Shown here: positions 9,060 through 18,945 of the stretch, piece by piece
How positions within the stretch are numbered: the stretch's first letter is position 1
Layout of the letters: each line of letters starts with the position of its first letter
Origin: JBFHFS01 sp041583495
GTDB taxonomy: Bacteria; Bacteroidota; Bacteroidia; Bacteroidales; Marinilabiliaceae
Assembly (NCBI GenBank): GCA_041583495.1
Contig: JBFHFS010000002.1
Coordinates: 1-64,000, forward strand
Length of the DNA stretch: 64,000 nt
Reading direction: 5' to 3'
Program-made: the position numbers and the translations under genes
Notes under the pieces: generated by a model
What the model saw: the letters and a program-made list of their open reading frames with translations, nothing else
Databases searched by the model: none
Told to the model about the DNA's origin: nothing

Positions 9060-10142
9060 ATGAAAACCCAATCAGCTAAATTATCCGGCAAATCAGCCCT
9101 TCAAATTGCTTTTATTACTGTATCATTATTTCTAGGTTCATGTGGAAATCAGGAGCTTACAACAAGGGAAGAGCTTGCGGTTCCCGTTTCTGTGCAGACA
9201 GTTGTTCCCGGTGTGATTGAACAGTTTATCAACACAACCGGAACGGTTTTTCCTGCCAGTGAGTCGTTATTGAGCTCACAGATATCGGGCTATTACTTTT
9301 TAAACACCAATCCCCGGACCAATAAAAAATACGCGCTCGGCGACCGGGTCAAAAAAGGAGAAATAATCATCCGCATTGAAGATGAAGAATACAAAAATGA
9401 CCTGAGGGAAAAGTCCAAGTCCATCGACAATGAACTGAGTAGAATGGAGTATGAAAAACAAAAGGTTTTATACGAAAAAGGGGGAGCAACACTCAGGGAG
9501 CTTAAAGACGCTGAAATTAACGTGATTAATGCCCAATATGATTCCATCAATATTAAAATACAGCTTGAGAAAATGTCAGTGGTGGCTCCTTTTGATGGAA
9601 AAATAGTGGAACTACCTTATTATACCCAGGGAGTAAAAGTCGCTAGCAATCAGGAGATGGTAAAGTTTATGAATTATGATAAGCTATACCTGGAAACCAG
9701 TTTGCCTGAGAAATATTTTTATCAGATCAAAAAAGATATGGATGCTTATATTTCCAATTACTCAATGCCAAACGATACTCTCTATGGAAAGGTAACTCAG
9801 GTCTCCCCCTCCATTGATCCCGACAACAGAACGTTTATGTGTTTTGTGACCATCGCCAACGAAAATGAAAAATTACTTCCCGGAATGTTTGTAAAAGCCG
9901 ACCTGGTTTCAGAAAGAAATCCCGAAGCCCTTCTTATCCCAAAGGAAATTATTTCGGGAAGAGGCAGCGAACGCAGCGTATTTGTTGTGGATAACAATTA
10001 TGCCTACCAAAAAAGAATTACCACAGGATTGGAAAGTATTGACAAAGTTGAAGTTGTTAAAGGCTTAAAACAGGGCGAAAGAGTTGTTATTTCGGGATTT
10101 GAGACCTTAAGAAATAAGTCCAAAGTTAAAGTTCTCGAATAG
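9060..10142 (+). CDS. RND/MFP periplasmic adaptor lipoprotein
   Basis: 360 residues. A lipobox LGSC places the acylated Cys at residue 28, so the protein is anchored in a membrane facing the periplasm. It has the membrane-fusion-protein layout: beta-barrel start (PVSVQTVVPGVIEQF), split biotinyl-lipoyl half-motifs (YALGDRVKKGEIIIRIE and VVAPFDGKIVELPY), a short helical hairpin at about 120-165, and a C-terminal beta domain (PGMFVKADLV, ALLIPKEII). It should bridge inner-membrane pumps and the TolC-like channel. It is the sole adaptor in an operon with two RND permeases and two ABC modules. The 160-base gap upstream may hold an internal promoter. Confidence 0.9.
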   Translation: MKTQSAKLSGKSALQIAFITVSLFLGSCGNQELTTREELAVPVSVQTVVPGVIEQFINTTGTVFPASESLLSSQISGYYFLNTNPRTNKKYALGDRVKKGEIIIRIEDEEYKNDLREKSKSIDNELSRMEYEKQKVLYEKGGATLRELKDAEINVINAQYDSINIKIQLEKMSVVAPFDGKIVELPYYTQGVKVASNQEMVKFMNYDKLYLETSLPEKYFYQIKKDMDAYISNYSMPNDTLYGKVTQVSPSIDPDNRTFMCFVTIANENEKLLPGMFVKADLVSERNPEALLIPKEIISGRGSERSVFVVDNNYAYQKRITTGLESIDKVEVVKGLKQGERVVISGFETLRNKSKVKVLE

Positions 10143-10254
10143 TCTTTTTTTTAAACTCTCTATCTGTTCAACAGAAAAGTACTTATCCGTTTATTCTCTT
10201 TTTACACTTCTGTTTTTTCAGAGAAGTAACTTTTTTTATAAGAGCTGATCAATT

Positions 10255-13200
10255 ATGATTAAATCTATTTCAAAATTCGCGGTAGGTTATCCGGTAACAG
10301 TTACCATGCTTGTATTAGCAACCGTTTTATTAGGATATATTTCCTTTAAAAACCTGGGGGTGGAGCTTTTCCCGGATTTAAATAATCCACGCATTTTTAT
10401 TGAGTTAAAATCGGGAGAACGTCCCCCTGAGGAGATGGAAGAACAGTATGTCGACCGGGTGGAGGCTCTGGCGATCAGCCAAAATGGAGTGGTAAATGTT
10501 AGTTCCACCTCCAGAGTTGGGGTAGCTCAGGTTGAAGTGGAATACGATTGGAACAAGGATATGGATGAAGCATTCCTTGATTTATCTAAAGCACTTTCTT
10601 CTCTAGGTCAGGATGAGGATATTGATGAACTCAATATTACCCAGCATGATCCCAATTCAGACCCCGTAATGCTGGTGGCGCTGCAGTACAAAGGGGAAGA
10701 AAATCTGAATGAACTGCGTAAAATTGCTGAAAATTATATTAGAAATGACCTTATCCGCCTGGAGGGAGTCGCTTCGGTGGAAGTAGAGGGAGCAGAATAC
10801 CAGGAAGTAGTCGTTGAAACCAACGAATACCTGATGAAATCCTATGCGATCAGTCTCAGCACCATTTCTTCAAAGATCAAAAGTTTCAACCAGACCATCT
10901 CTGGGGGGTCGGTAACCGAAATGGGTCGTCGCTATGTTGTCAAAGGACTCAGTGAGTTAATCGAAATATCTGATCTTGAAAACATTATCGTCGACTTGAA
11001 GTCTCCTTCAACCGGCGGAGGTAAACGCATTCCTGTGTTACTTAAAGATGTGGCCAAAGTCTATTTTGGAAATAAGGAAATGACGAATGCCGTTTACCTG
11101 AATGGCGCCCCCTGCATAGGCTTGAGTATTTATAAGGAAACCAAGTACAATACGGTTAAAGCCGTTGACGAACTCCGAAACTCAATTGGTCAGCTCGAAG
11201 CGGCCCTCCCCAATTATAATTTTACAATCATACAAGACCAGGGAAAATTTATTTCCTCCTCCATTGGGGAGGTAAGCAATAGTGCATTAATGGGGATGAT
11301 ACTGGCTGTTTTTGTTCTTTTCTTTTTTCTTCGCCGAATGGAGCCAACGGTTATCGTTAGCGCGGCCATTCCCATTTCAATACTCGCGGCATTTACCTTA
11401 ATGTATTTTCAGGATCTTACCCTTAACATCATGTCGTTGGGAGGACTTGCCCTGGGCGCAGGTATGCTGGTGGATAATGCCATTGTCGTCATTGAAAATA
11501 TTTTTAGAAATCATGAAGAAGGGAAAAGTCCTTATGAAGCAGCCATTTCGGGAACTTCTCAGGTTGGAGGGGCCATTATTGCTTCCACCCTCACCACCAT
11601 TGTGGTGTTCCTCCCTATCGTATACCTTCATGGGGCGTCGGGTGAGCTCTTTAAAGAACAAGCACTTACCGTTACTTACTCGCTTCTGTGCTCCCTTTTG
11701 GTGGCCATGCTGGTAATTCCCATGCTTTACAATGTCTTTTATAAGAATAAATCCCAATCTAAGAATCAGAAAATCGTTAAATCGATAAAATTCAATTCTT
11801 ACGGACGGTTCCTTGCCAGGGTCCTGGACCATAAAAAATGGGTCATTTTATTAAGTGTCGGACTTATTATTGCCGGCTGGTTTATGATGAGAAGTCTGGG
11901 CAGTGAATTTATGCCTAAAACAGTGACCAATGAATTTTTTGTGGATGTTCGTCTTCCCGAAGGTACACGTTTGGAAAGAACCAGAGGGGCCATTGCAGGC
12001 ATCGAAAATTCAATTAATCAATTGGGCAAAGAAAATGTAAAAGACATATACAGTCAGGTTGGTCCTTCTTCGGGTCTCTCGTCAGGAGAATCTTCTCTTT
12101 TTGAAGATCAGAATATGGGAACTATAAAAGTAACGCTCAACTCAAATGATGAAAAGGTAAATTCTTCCGCGATCATGGAAGAATTAAATATCATGTACCA
12201 GGATTTACCCGATGTCAAAGTCACCTGCAGACAGGAAGAATCTGCCCTTCAATCCATTTTAGGAACCGATGAGGCTCCAGTGGTAATCGAATTGGTTGGG
12301 GAGGATATGGAGGTTCTTGAAGACCTTTCCAAAAAGGTTATGGAAAGCATTCAAAGTATCCCGGAAATCGTAAATGTGGCTTCTTCGGTTGAAGGGGGGG
12401 CTCCCGAAGTGGAAATTTCTGTGGACAGGTACCGGGCAGGATTGATGAATCTGAATGTAACCGAAGTGGTGAGTAGCGTGACCCAGAAACTGGAGGGCGT
12501 TAATGCGGGCCAGATGGATGTGGAAGGGGAATTAAATGACATTACCCTTAAGCTGGATGCAACCGGTTTGAATGAATTGAAACAAATGACACTTACCGTT
12601 AGCAACATGGAAGTGCCCCTGAATGAGGTGGCAAATATCAATATTGGCACTTCACCAAAGGAAATATTGCACAATAACCAGAACAGAATCGTTCGCATAA
12701 CCTCTGATATAGCGGGTAAAACACCGTTGGATCAGCTGGCGGTAAAAATTACCGATACCCTTTCGGAACTGACTTTTCCCGTTGGCTATAAATATTCCAT
12801 AACAGGGGAAGAAGCCCAACGAAAGGAGGCCATGCGCAACCTTTCATTTGCACTGATATTATCACTCGTTCTTGTTTACATGGTGCTTGCTTCCCAGTTT
12901 GAAAGCCTGATTCATCCATTTACCATCCTGTTAACCATTCCACTGGCAATCGTCGGAGCTTTTGCGGCCTTCTTCATTCTTGGCCGTCCGCTTAATATTA
13001 TGGCTTATATCGGCATCATCATGCTGGCAGGAATTGCCGTGAACGATGCCATTATTCTTATCGATGCCATAAATCAGCTTCGCCGGGAGGGGCATGAACT
13101 CAAGGAAGCTATTGTGGCAGGAGGAATGCGACGCATCAGACCCATTTTAATGACCTCTCTTACCACCATCCTGGCACTGATACCCTTAACCTTTGGATTC

Positions 13201-13350
13201 GGGGAAAGCTCCGCATTAAGATCACCTATGGCCTGGGCGGTTATTGGAGGTCTGGTAACGTCAACCCTGTTAACCCTAATTGTTATTCCAAGTGTTTATA
13301 TGGTTTTTAGCCTTCCGGGTAACAAAATGGCCGCAAGCGATATTGATTAA
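10255..13350 (+). CDS. RND efflux permease (HAE1/AcrB-like)
   Basis: 1031 residues, the normal size for AcrB-type pumps. A first membrane segment near residue 10 is followed by a large periplasmic loop, a six-helix block (about 340-535), a second periplasmic loop and a last helix block (about 860-1020). In transmembrane helix 4 it reads GMLVDNAIVV; Asp407 matches the first proton-relay Asp of AcrB, while the second position is Asn, as in many Bacteroidota homologues. Such pumps are driven by protons and take substrates from the periplasm or the outer leaflet. The next gene encodes a second RND permease, so the two may form a mixed trimer as MdtB and MdtC do in E. coli. The substrate is unknown. 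Confidence 0.9.
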   Translation: MIKSISKFAVGYPVTVTMLVLATVLLGYISFKNLGVELFPDLNNPRIFIELKSGERPPEEMEEQYVDRVEALAISQNGVVNVSSTSRVGVAQVEVEYDWNKDMDEAFLDLSKALSSLGQDEDIDELNITQHDPNSDPVMLVALQYKGEENLNELRKIAENYIRNDLIRLEGVASVEVEGAEYQEVVVETNEYLMKSYAISLSTISSKIKSFNQTISGGSVTEMGRRYVVKGLSELIEISDLENIIVDLKSPSTGGGKRIPVLLKDVAKVYFGNKEMTNAVYLNGAPCIGLSIYKETKYNTVKAVDELRNSIGQLEAALPNYNFTIIQDQGKFISSSIGEVSNSALMGMILAVFVLFFFLRRMEPTVIVSAAIPISILAAFTLMYFQDLTLNIMSLGGLALGAGMLVDNAIVVIENIFRNHEEGKSPYEAAISGTSQVGGAIIASTLTTIVVFLPIVYLHGASGELFKEQALTVTYSLLCSLLVAMLVIPMLYNVFYKNKSQSKNQKIVKSIKFNSYGRFLARVLDHKKWVILLSVGLIIAGWFMMRSLGSEFMPKTVTNEFFVDVRLPEGTRLERTRGAIAGIENSINQLGKENVKDIYSQVGPSSGLSSGESSLFEDQNMGTIKVTLNSNDEKVNSSAIMEELNIMYQDLPDVKVTCRQEESALQSILGTDEAPVVIELVGEDMEVLEDLSKKVMESIQSIPEIVNVASSVEGGAPEVEISVDRYRAGLMNLNVTEVVSSVTQKLEGVNAGQMDVEGELNDITLKLDATGLNELKQMTLTVSNMEVPLNEVANINIGTSPKEILHNNQNRIVRITSDIAGKTPLDQLAVKITDTLSELTFPVGYKYSITGEEAQRKEAMRNLSFALILSLVLVYMVLASQFESLIHPFTILLTIPLAIVGAFAAFFILGRPLNIMAYIGIIMLAGIAVNDAIILIDAINQLRREGHELKEAIVAGGMRRIRPILMTSLTTILALIPLTFGFGESSALRSPMAWAVIGGLVTSTLLTLIVIPSVYMVFSLPGNKMAASDID

Positions 13351-13391
13351 AAGGAAAAATGTTTTTGGAACAAAAAAATAATAGGAAATAG

Positions 13392-16300
13392 ATGAGATCC
13401 ATCATAAACAGAAAAGTATTAGTTTCTATGTTATTCCTGGCATTAACGATGCTGGGCTACATTTCCTATCAGCAGCTGAAGATGGAAATTTTTCCCAATG
13501 CCGAACTACCCATGCTTTATGTTCAGATTAATTCAAGAACAGAAGTTACGCCGGAATACATGGAGCAAAATGGGATTATTCCGGTTGAGGGAGCTATCGC
13601 AGGACAGGAAGGCATCAACAAAATTGAATCAACGGCAGGCACCAAAAGAGGCATAATTTATATTTCTTATGATGAAAATGTTAACATCAAATTTGCCTAT
13701 CTGAAACTCTCTGAAAAGATTAACAGCATTAACGGAAGCATGCCGGAGCAATTTACTCTTCGGGTTGTTAAGGTGGATACCGAAATGCAAACCAACAACC
13801 TTATGAGTCTGCAGGTCAGAGGGAGTGGAGGCGTTGACAGGGTAAGAAATTTTGTTGATCAGAAAATCACGAATGAACTCGAGAATATTGATGGAGTGGC
13901 CGCCGTAAATGTTTATGGCGGACAGCAAAAATCGGTCGATATCATTTTGAACAGAGCAGCTTGTGATGCTTATGGGATTTCACCTTCACAAATCAAATCC
14001 CTTCTCTCCCGAAATATGCAAACACGCGTTTACTCAGGCAAAGTTAATAATGAAGGGAAAAGGTATTTTGTATATGTGAGTGCTGATTATAATGCTGTTA
14101 GCGATATCGAAAACCTGGTCATAGGAAGAGGAACCACCCGGCTGAAGGATGTGGCAGAGGTATATTACGGTGAAAAGGAACAGACTACTTTAAGCAGGGT
14201 GAATGGGAAAGATGCCATAACCATGCGGGTTCTTAACGATTCCCAGGCAAACATTATTGAGGTATCGCATTCTCTGAGCGAAAAAATCAAGGAGCTGAAT
14301 GAGGCGTTTCACCCCTATGACATTGAAATTATTGTCCAGGACGATTCGGCTGAGTTGATGGAGAGAAACATCAATGAAATCCTGGAGATGGCTATCACCG
14401 GGGGGCTGCTGGCCATTTTTGTATTATGGATTTTCCTCCAGAATATCAGCCTGGTATTAATTGTAGCCTTGGCCATACCCATTTCTATTTATTCAGCCTT
14501 TAATTTTTTCTATGGCTTTGGTATTACCATTAACAGTTTAACCCTTGTTGGCATTGCCCTTGCCGTAGGGATGCTCCTGGATAACAGCGTTGTCGTTCTG
14601 GAAAACATATACCGGCTAAAGTCCCATGGAGTCAGGACAACTGATGCAATAATTAAAGGGACCTCTGAAGTCTGGCGGTCTATTTTTGCCTCTACCCTAA
14701 CCACCATTACGGTGTTTCTTCCTTTTATTTTTTCAACCAATTACATGGTTAAGTTACTCGGCAGGCACATTGGGGTATCCATTATTTCAACGCTTTCTAT
14801 TTCATTGCTTGTATCGTTGATGCTTATTCCTATGGTTGTGAATGCCATTATGAAAAGAAAAAACATCAAAAGCAGCGTTTACCGGAAAGTCTCCCTGGAT
14901 AACCGTGGAATCAGAATTTACATCCTGCTTCTTAAAACCGCTCTTAGAAATCCGGTGGCAACCATTGTAACGGTCCTCTTAATATTTTTTATAACCATCT
15001 TCTCCTGTCTGTCGGTTAGTTTAAATAAAATGCAGGAAGTCGACATTTCTCAGGTCAAGGTATCTATGACGATGCCCACAGGCAGCACCCTTGAATATTC
15101 TGACGGACTTGTCAAACAGCTGGAGGAAAGAGTTGCCGGAATAGAGGAGATTGAAGATGTGATAAGCAATATAGGCGAAGAAGAGGCTGATGTAACCATT
15201 ACTCTGAAAGAGAATTATGCGGATATTCACAACAGAACATTGGGTGAAATTAAAAACAATATTGAGACCAAAATAGGCGAAATTCCTCCGGCAACCCTTA
15301 GTTTTGGGACTTCTTCCGGCTCACAAACCTCTGCCGGGGGTGGCGGTGGCGGTGGGGGTGCCAGAAGCTCAGGAACCGCCGGCTTGCAAAAAATGATGGG
15401 TATTGGTTCGGAATCAGAATATGTAGTGATCAGGGGACAGGATTTTGATTTAATGCTTGAAGTGGCTGATTTTCTTAATTCAACCTTCTCCGAAATGGAT
15501 GAAGTAAAGAGTTCTTCCATGTCAGTACGTGAAAATCAGCCCGAGGTGCATGTCAACTTTGATTACCGTTTGATGAGTGATTACAATCTTTCTCTGTCAG
15601 AGGTCAGTTCAGAACTGGGTTCTTTTCAGAATGAGGTCTCCTCGGGGATAAACTTTAAACAGGGTGCCGAAGAGTATGAGATTATGATTAAATACCAGGA
15701 CTTTGAAAATGAGGAGACGGTTAGTAAAAATAAAACTCTTGATCAGTTAAGAGTATTGCAGATTACATCGCAGGATACCAGTGCACACGAATTGCAGACT
15801 TTTGCTGACATTTATACCGATACTGGCTTGCGGGAAATCCAGAGAATAAATCAGACAAAAGAGATTGAAATAAACTACGCCTTTACAAGCGAGATTACGA
15901 ATTCCAAAGAACTGCTGAGTCAGGCGCGCCAGCAAATAATCGATGTCATTGATCAGTCCGGGATCCCGGCAGGAATTGGCGTTGAGCTGGTTCAGGAAGA
16001 ATCGGATCTGGATGAGTTTTACCTTCTCATCGGCATCGCGATACTGTTGATTTATATGATTCTGGCAGCCGTTTTTGAATCCTTCATTACCCCTTTGGTT
16101 TTACTATTCAGCATTCCACTTGCTGCTCTTGGATCGTTCCTGTTTCTTACTATAACCGGAAATTCTCTTTTCAACTCCAACACTCTGATGGGATTCCTGA
16201 TTTTACTCGGAGTGGTGGTCAATAATGGAATCCTTCTGATTGATTTTACAAATATTTTAAGAAAAAGAGGTTATCGGAAATCAAGAGCCTTGCTTACCTC

Positions 16301-18098
16301 CGGGCTGGCCCGCATCCGTCCGATACTGATTACCTCCGTGACAACCTGTGTGGCAATGATTCCCCTGGCCATGGGAAATACGGAGTACGTCAAGGTGATC
16401 GGAGCTCCGTTTGCAACAACTGTTATAGGGGGATTATCAGTAAGTACTCTGCTTACACTGATTTTTATTCCAACCTTGTACAGTGGCATTGAAAGTTCCC
16501 TCGAATGGTTTAAAAAGCTTGGTTGGGTAATTAAAATGGTTTTACTGCTGCTTATTGCAACGGGTGTCTATTTCAGTATTACTGCTGTAGATGATTTTGT
16601 ATGGCAACTGGCTGATATTTTACTTGTAATCACAGGTTTACCTGCCCTTTTATGGTTTGTTTCATCCAGTCTCAGGAAAACTAAAACCCGCATTATTAGG
16701 CCGGATGAAAAAATCCAGATCAGGATAGGAAACCTGGTAAAGGTATATGGCCGAAGTAACCGTTTTATTCGGGAATGGGAATCGGGTAAAGAACTTAACC
16801 GAAGGGCAGTGCTTGCCAATCCCGATTTAAATAATAAACTGCGGGGATTACTCTGGCAAATACCCACGGTGGCCTACCTCATTTATTTTAATTGGTTTTA
16901 CCTGGATCAGGCATTCTGGCAATTTTTTGTGGCCATCTCGACCTATCTTTTTATTTTGTCCATCCTGAAAGGCTTTTTTCCAATAGTTGAGAAACATAAA
17001 CGACAAATTAAACTTGCCTCCGACATTTTTCAATATATCTTCCCATTGCCTATTATGTTGCTTTTATATTTTAAATGGGATAATATAGGCGTAACGATTG
17101 TTATAACCATTATCTGGTATTTAAAACTTGCCGTCCTGTTTTCTTCAGATAAAACCAGGGATTATGAGCATTCTGCCTCACCATTCTTTCTTCGCTGGTT
17201 TTTCCTCAAATTGTCTCAGATTCCGGGAATCGGAAAGAGAAACGAAACCTTTAAGGCACTCAAGGGCGTTTCCTTTGAAATCGAAACAGGGATGTTTGGT
17301 TTACTGGGACCAAATGGGGCCGGAAAATCAACTTTGATGCGCATTATTTGCGGGATACTGGACCAGAGTTACGGCAAAATCTTCATAAACAATCACGACA
17401 CGGAAGAATACCGTGAAGAGCTTCAGGGACTTATTGGTTACCTACCCCAGGAGTTTGGCATGTATGAGAACATGACGGCCCACGATTACCTCGACTACCA
17501 GGCCATGCTGAAAAACATTAAAGATGAAAACCTTCGCGAGGAAAGGATAAAATATGTGCTTTCTCTGGTGCATATGACCGAGCACTGGAACCAGAAAATA
17601 TCCTCCTTTTCGGGAGGGATGAAACAACGTATCGGGATTGCGCAAGTGCTCCTTCATTTACCCAGAATATTGGTTGTTGATGAGCCAACTGCCGGGCTGG
17701 ATCCCCGCGAACGAATCCGCTTTAGAAACCTTCTGGTAGAACTGAGCACCGGAAGAATTGTGATCTTTTCTACCCATATTATTGAAGATATTTCCAGTTC
17801 GTGTAACATTATGGCGGTTATTAACAAAGGGGAAGTAATCTATCAGGGAACACCCAGGGGCATGTCTGAAATTGCACAGGGAAAAGTATGGAATGTTATT
17901 CTCGCCTCAAGTGAATTTGAAGAAAAGACAAAAGATTTACTTGTATTGCACCATATGCGTGATGGTGATAAAATAAGGGTGCGCTGTCTGAGTAATTCCA
18001 AACCCTTTGAAAATGCGGTTGAAGAATCAGCTCTTCTGGAAGATGCCTACATTTGGTTGTTACGTTCAAAAAAAATATCCGCTCATGTCAACGCTTAA
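13392..18098 (+). CDS. RND permease fused to an ABC ATPase domain
   Basis: 1568 residues in one open frame. Residues 1 to about 1030 are a complete RND permease with GMLLDNSVVV in helix 4 (Asp397) and the usual two periplasmic loops; a poly-Gly stretch lies near residue 650. About 240 residues follow with five to six hydrophobic segments of no known family. Residues about 1275-1510 are a full ABC ATPase: Walker A GPNGAGKST (1306-1314), Q-loop YLPQEF, signature FSGGMKQR (Ser1407), Walker B ILVVDEPTAGLD (Asp1430), switch His in STHI. All catalytic residues are present. The next gene, an ABC-2 permease, starts inside its last codons, so the ATPase probably drives that permease. RND pumps normally use only ion gradients, so an ATPase in the same chain is unusual. 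Confidence 0.88.
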   Translation: MRSIINRKVLVSMLFLALTMLGYISYQQLKMEIFPNAELPMLYVQINSRTEVTPEYMEQNGIIPVEGAIAGQEGINKIESTAGTKRGIIYISYDENVNIKFAYLKLSEKINSINGSMPEQFTLRVVKVDTEMQTNNLMSLQVRGSGGVDRVRNFVDQKITNELENIDGVAAVNVYGGQQKSVDIILNRAACDAYGISPSQIKSLLSRNMQTRVYSGKVNNEGKRYFVYVSADYNAVSDIENLVIGRGTTRLKDVAEVYYGEKEQTTLSRVNGKDAITMRVLNDSQANIIEVSHSLSEKIKELNEAFHPYDIEIIVQDDSAELMERNINEILEMAITGGLLAIFVLWIFLQNISLVLIVALAIPISIYSAFNFFYGFGITINSLTLVGIALAVGMLLDNSVVVLENIYRLKSHGVRTTDAIIKGTSEVWRSIFASTLTTITVFLPFIFSTNYMVKLLGRHIGVSIISTLSISLLVSLMLIPMVVNAIMKRKNIKSSVYRKVSLDNRGIRIYILLLKTALRNPVATIVTVLLIFFITIFSCLSVSLNKMQEVDISQVKVSMTMPTGSTLEYSDGLVKQLEERVAGIEEIEDVISNIGEEEADVTITLKENYADIHNRTLGEIKNNIETKIGEIPPATLSFGTSSGSQTSAGGGGGGGGARSSGTAGLQKMMGIGSESEYVVIRGQDFDLMLEVADFLNSTFSEMDEVKSSSMSVRENQPEVHVNFDYRLMSDYNLSLSEVSSELGSFQNEVSSGINFKQGAEEYEIMIKYQDFENEETVSKNKTLDQLRVLQITSQDTSAHELQTFADIYTDTGLREIQRINQTKEIEINYAFTSEITNSKELLSQARQQIIDVIDQSGIPAGIGVELVQEESDLDEFYLLIGIAILLIYMILAAVFESFITPLVLLFSIPLAALGSFLFLTITGNSLFNSNTLMGFLILLGVVVNNGILLIDFTNILRKRGYRKSRALLTSGLARIRPILITSVTTCVAMIPLAMGNTEYVKVIGAPFATTVIGGLSVSTLLTLIFIPTLYSGIESSLEWFKKLGWVIKMVLLLLIATGVYFSITAVDDFVWQLADILLVITGLPALLWFVSSSLRKTKTRIIRPDEKIQIRIGNLVKVYGRSNRFIREWESGKELNRRAVLANPDLNNKLRGLLWQIPTVAYLIYFNWFYLDQAFWQFFVAISTYLFILSILKGFFPIVEKHKRQIKLASDIFQYIFPLPIMLLLYFKWDNIGVTIVITIIWYLKLAVLFSSDKTRDYEHSASPFFLRWFFLKLSQIPGIGKRNETFKALKGVSFEIETGMFGLLGPNGAGKSTLMRIICGILDQSYGKIFINNHDTEEYREELQGLIGYLPQEFGMYENMTAHDYLDYQAMLKNIKDENLREERIKYVLSLVHMTEHWNQKISSFSGGMKQRIGIAQVLLHLPRILVVDEPTAGLDPRERIRFRNLLVELSTGRIVIFSTHIIEDISSSCNIMAVINKGEVIYQGTPRGMSEIAQGKVWNVILASSEFEEKTKDLLVLHHMRDGDKIRVRCLSNSKPFENAVEESALLEDAYIWLLRSKKISAHVNA

Positions 18099-18795
18099 TG
18101 GTTTCTATAATTTAATGAAGCAGGTTAAATACAATCTCAGAATTGTATTTGGAGGTAAGTTTGTGCTTTTTGTATTTGCTGCTTTTGCCTTTTTTCTAAT
18201 TTTCGGAACCCTGGCGGCTCTGAAGGACCAGAATCTTGAAATCAAAGATATATATGGTCTTTTAACGATCCCATCCGTCCTTCTGATTTTTTATCCCTCG
18301 GTTTTTGGGATACAGAAAGATGCCGATTCCAGAACTCTGGAGATTATTTTTGGAATCCCCGACTACCGTTTTAAAGTGTGGCTTTTCCGGCTGTTTCTGG
18401 TCTTTGTCATTTCCTTCGTTCTATTGTTTGTTTTTGCCACTATAGCCCATATTTTTCTGATCAGCATACCCGTTTTTTCGGTTGTTTTTCAGTTGAGCGT
18501 ATTGGTTGTTTTCATTGGAACACTTGCGTTCTGCCTCTCCACTATAATTAAAAACGGGAACGGTACGGCCGTAACCCTGATTATTGCCGGACTGATATTT
18601 ATGGTATTGGGAGACACCCTGAAAAACTCCATGTGGAATGTTTTTCTGAATCCTTTCGATAGCCCCTCCAGTTTAAACGAAATACTCTGGGCGGAACGGG
18701 TTTTTAGTAATCGGTTGTTCCTTTTGTCTTCCTCTGTAGTTTTCCTGTTGATAGGTCTGTTAAATTTGCAAAAACGGGAAAAGTTTATCAGATAA
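18085..18795 (+). CDS. ABC-2 type permease, partner of the fused ATPase
   Basis: 236 residues from the ATG at 18085, which overlaps the end of the RND-ABC gene by 14 bases. A longer frame upstream exists but would only re-read the previous gene. The protein has about six hydrophobic segments; the loop QKDADSRTLEIIFGIPDYRFKV resembles the conserved cytoplasmic loop of ABC-2 permeases that contacts the ATPase. Its overlap with the fusion gene suggests that the ATPase domain of that fusion energises this permease. It ends the operon. The following 150 bases contain a porin relic. Confidence 0.8.
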   Translation: MSTLNGFYNLMKQVKYNLRIVFGGKFVLFVFAAFAFFLIFGTLAALKDQNLEIKDIYGLLTIPSVLLIFYPSVFGIQKDADSRTLEIIFGIPDYRFKVWLFRLFLVFVISFVLLFVFATIAHIFLISIPVFSVVFQLSVLVVFIGTLAFCLSTIIKNGNGTAVTLIIAGLIFMVLGDTLKNSMWNVFLNPFDSPSSLNEILWAERVFSNRLFLLSSSVVFLLIGLLNLQKREKFIR

Positions 18796-18812
18796 TTTTT
18801 TTATTTTGCACC

Positions 18813-18925
18813 ACGATCGATGTTGTTGATCTCTGTTGGGGAACCTAAAAATGATCCCTGCCGCTGAGGTTATGGAAGGATTGCCGGAAACGTTGCATTT
18901 TCCCGACACAAGCGAAAAGATAATA
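18813..18925 (+). pseudogene. Relic of a porin gene (copy of 1925-2034)
   Basis: About 110 bases align with the middle of the porin gene at 1253-2266. The match includes long identical runs such as TATGGAAGGATTG and TTTTCCCGACACAA, about 84% identity by eye. A one-base deletion relative to the intact gene breaks the frame. Flanking porin sequence is absent. The relic ends about 20 bases before the start of the intact serine hydrolase gene, whose own decayed copy follows the intact porin. Confidence 0.8.
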
Positions 18926-18945
18926 GTATCCTCCAAAAACATGAC

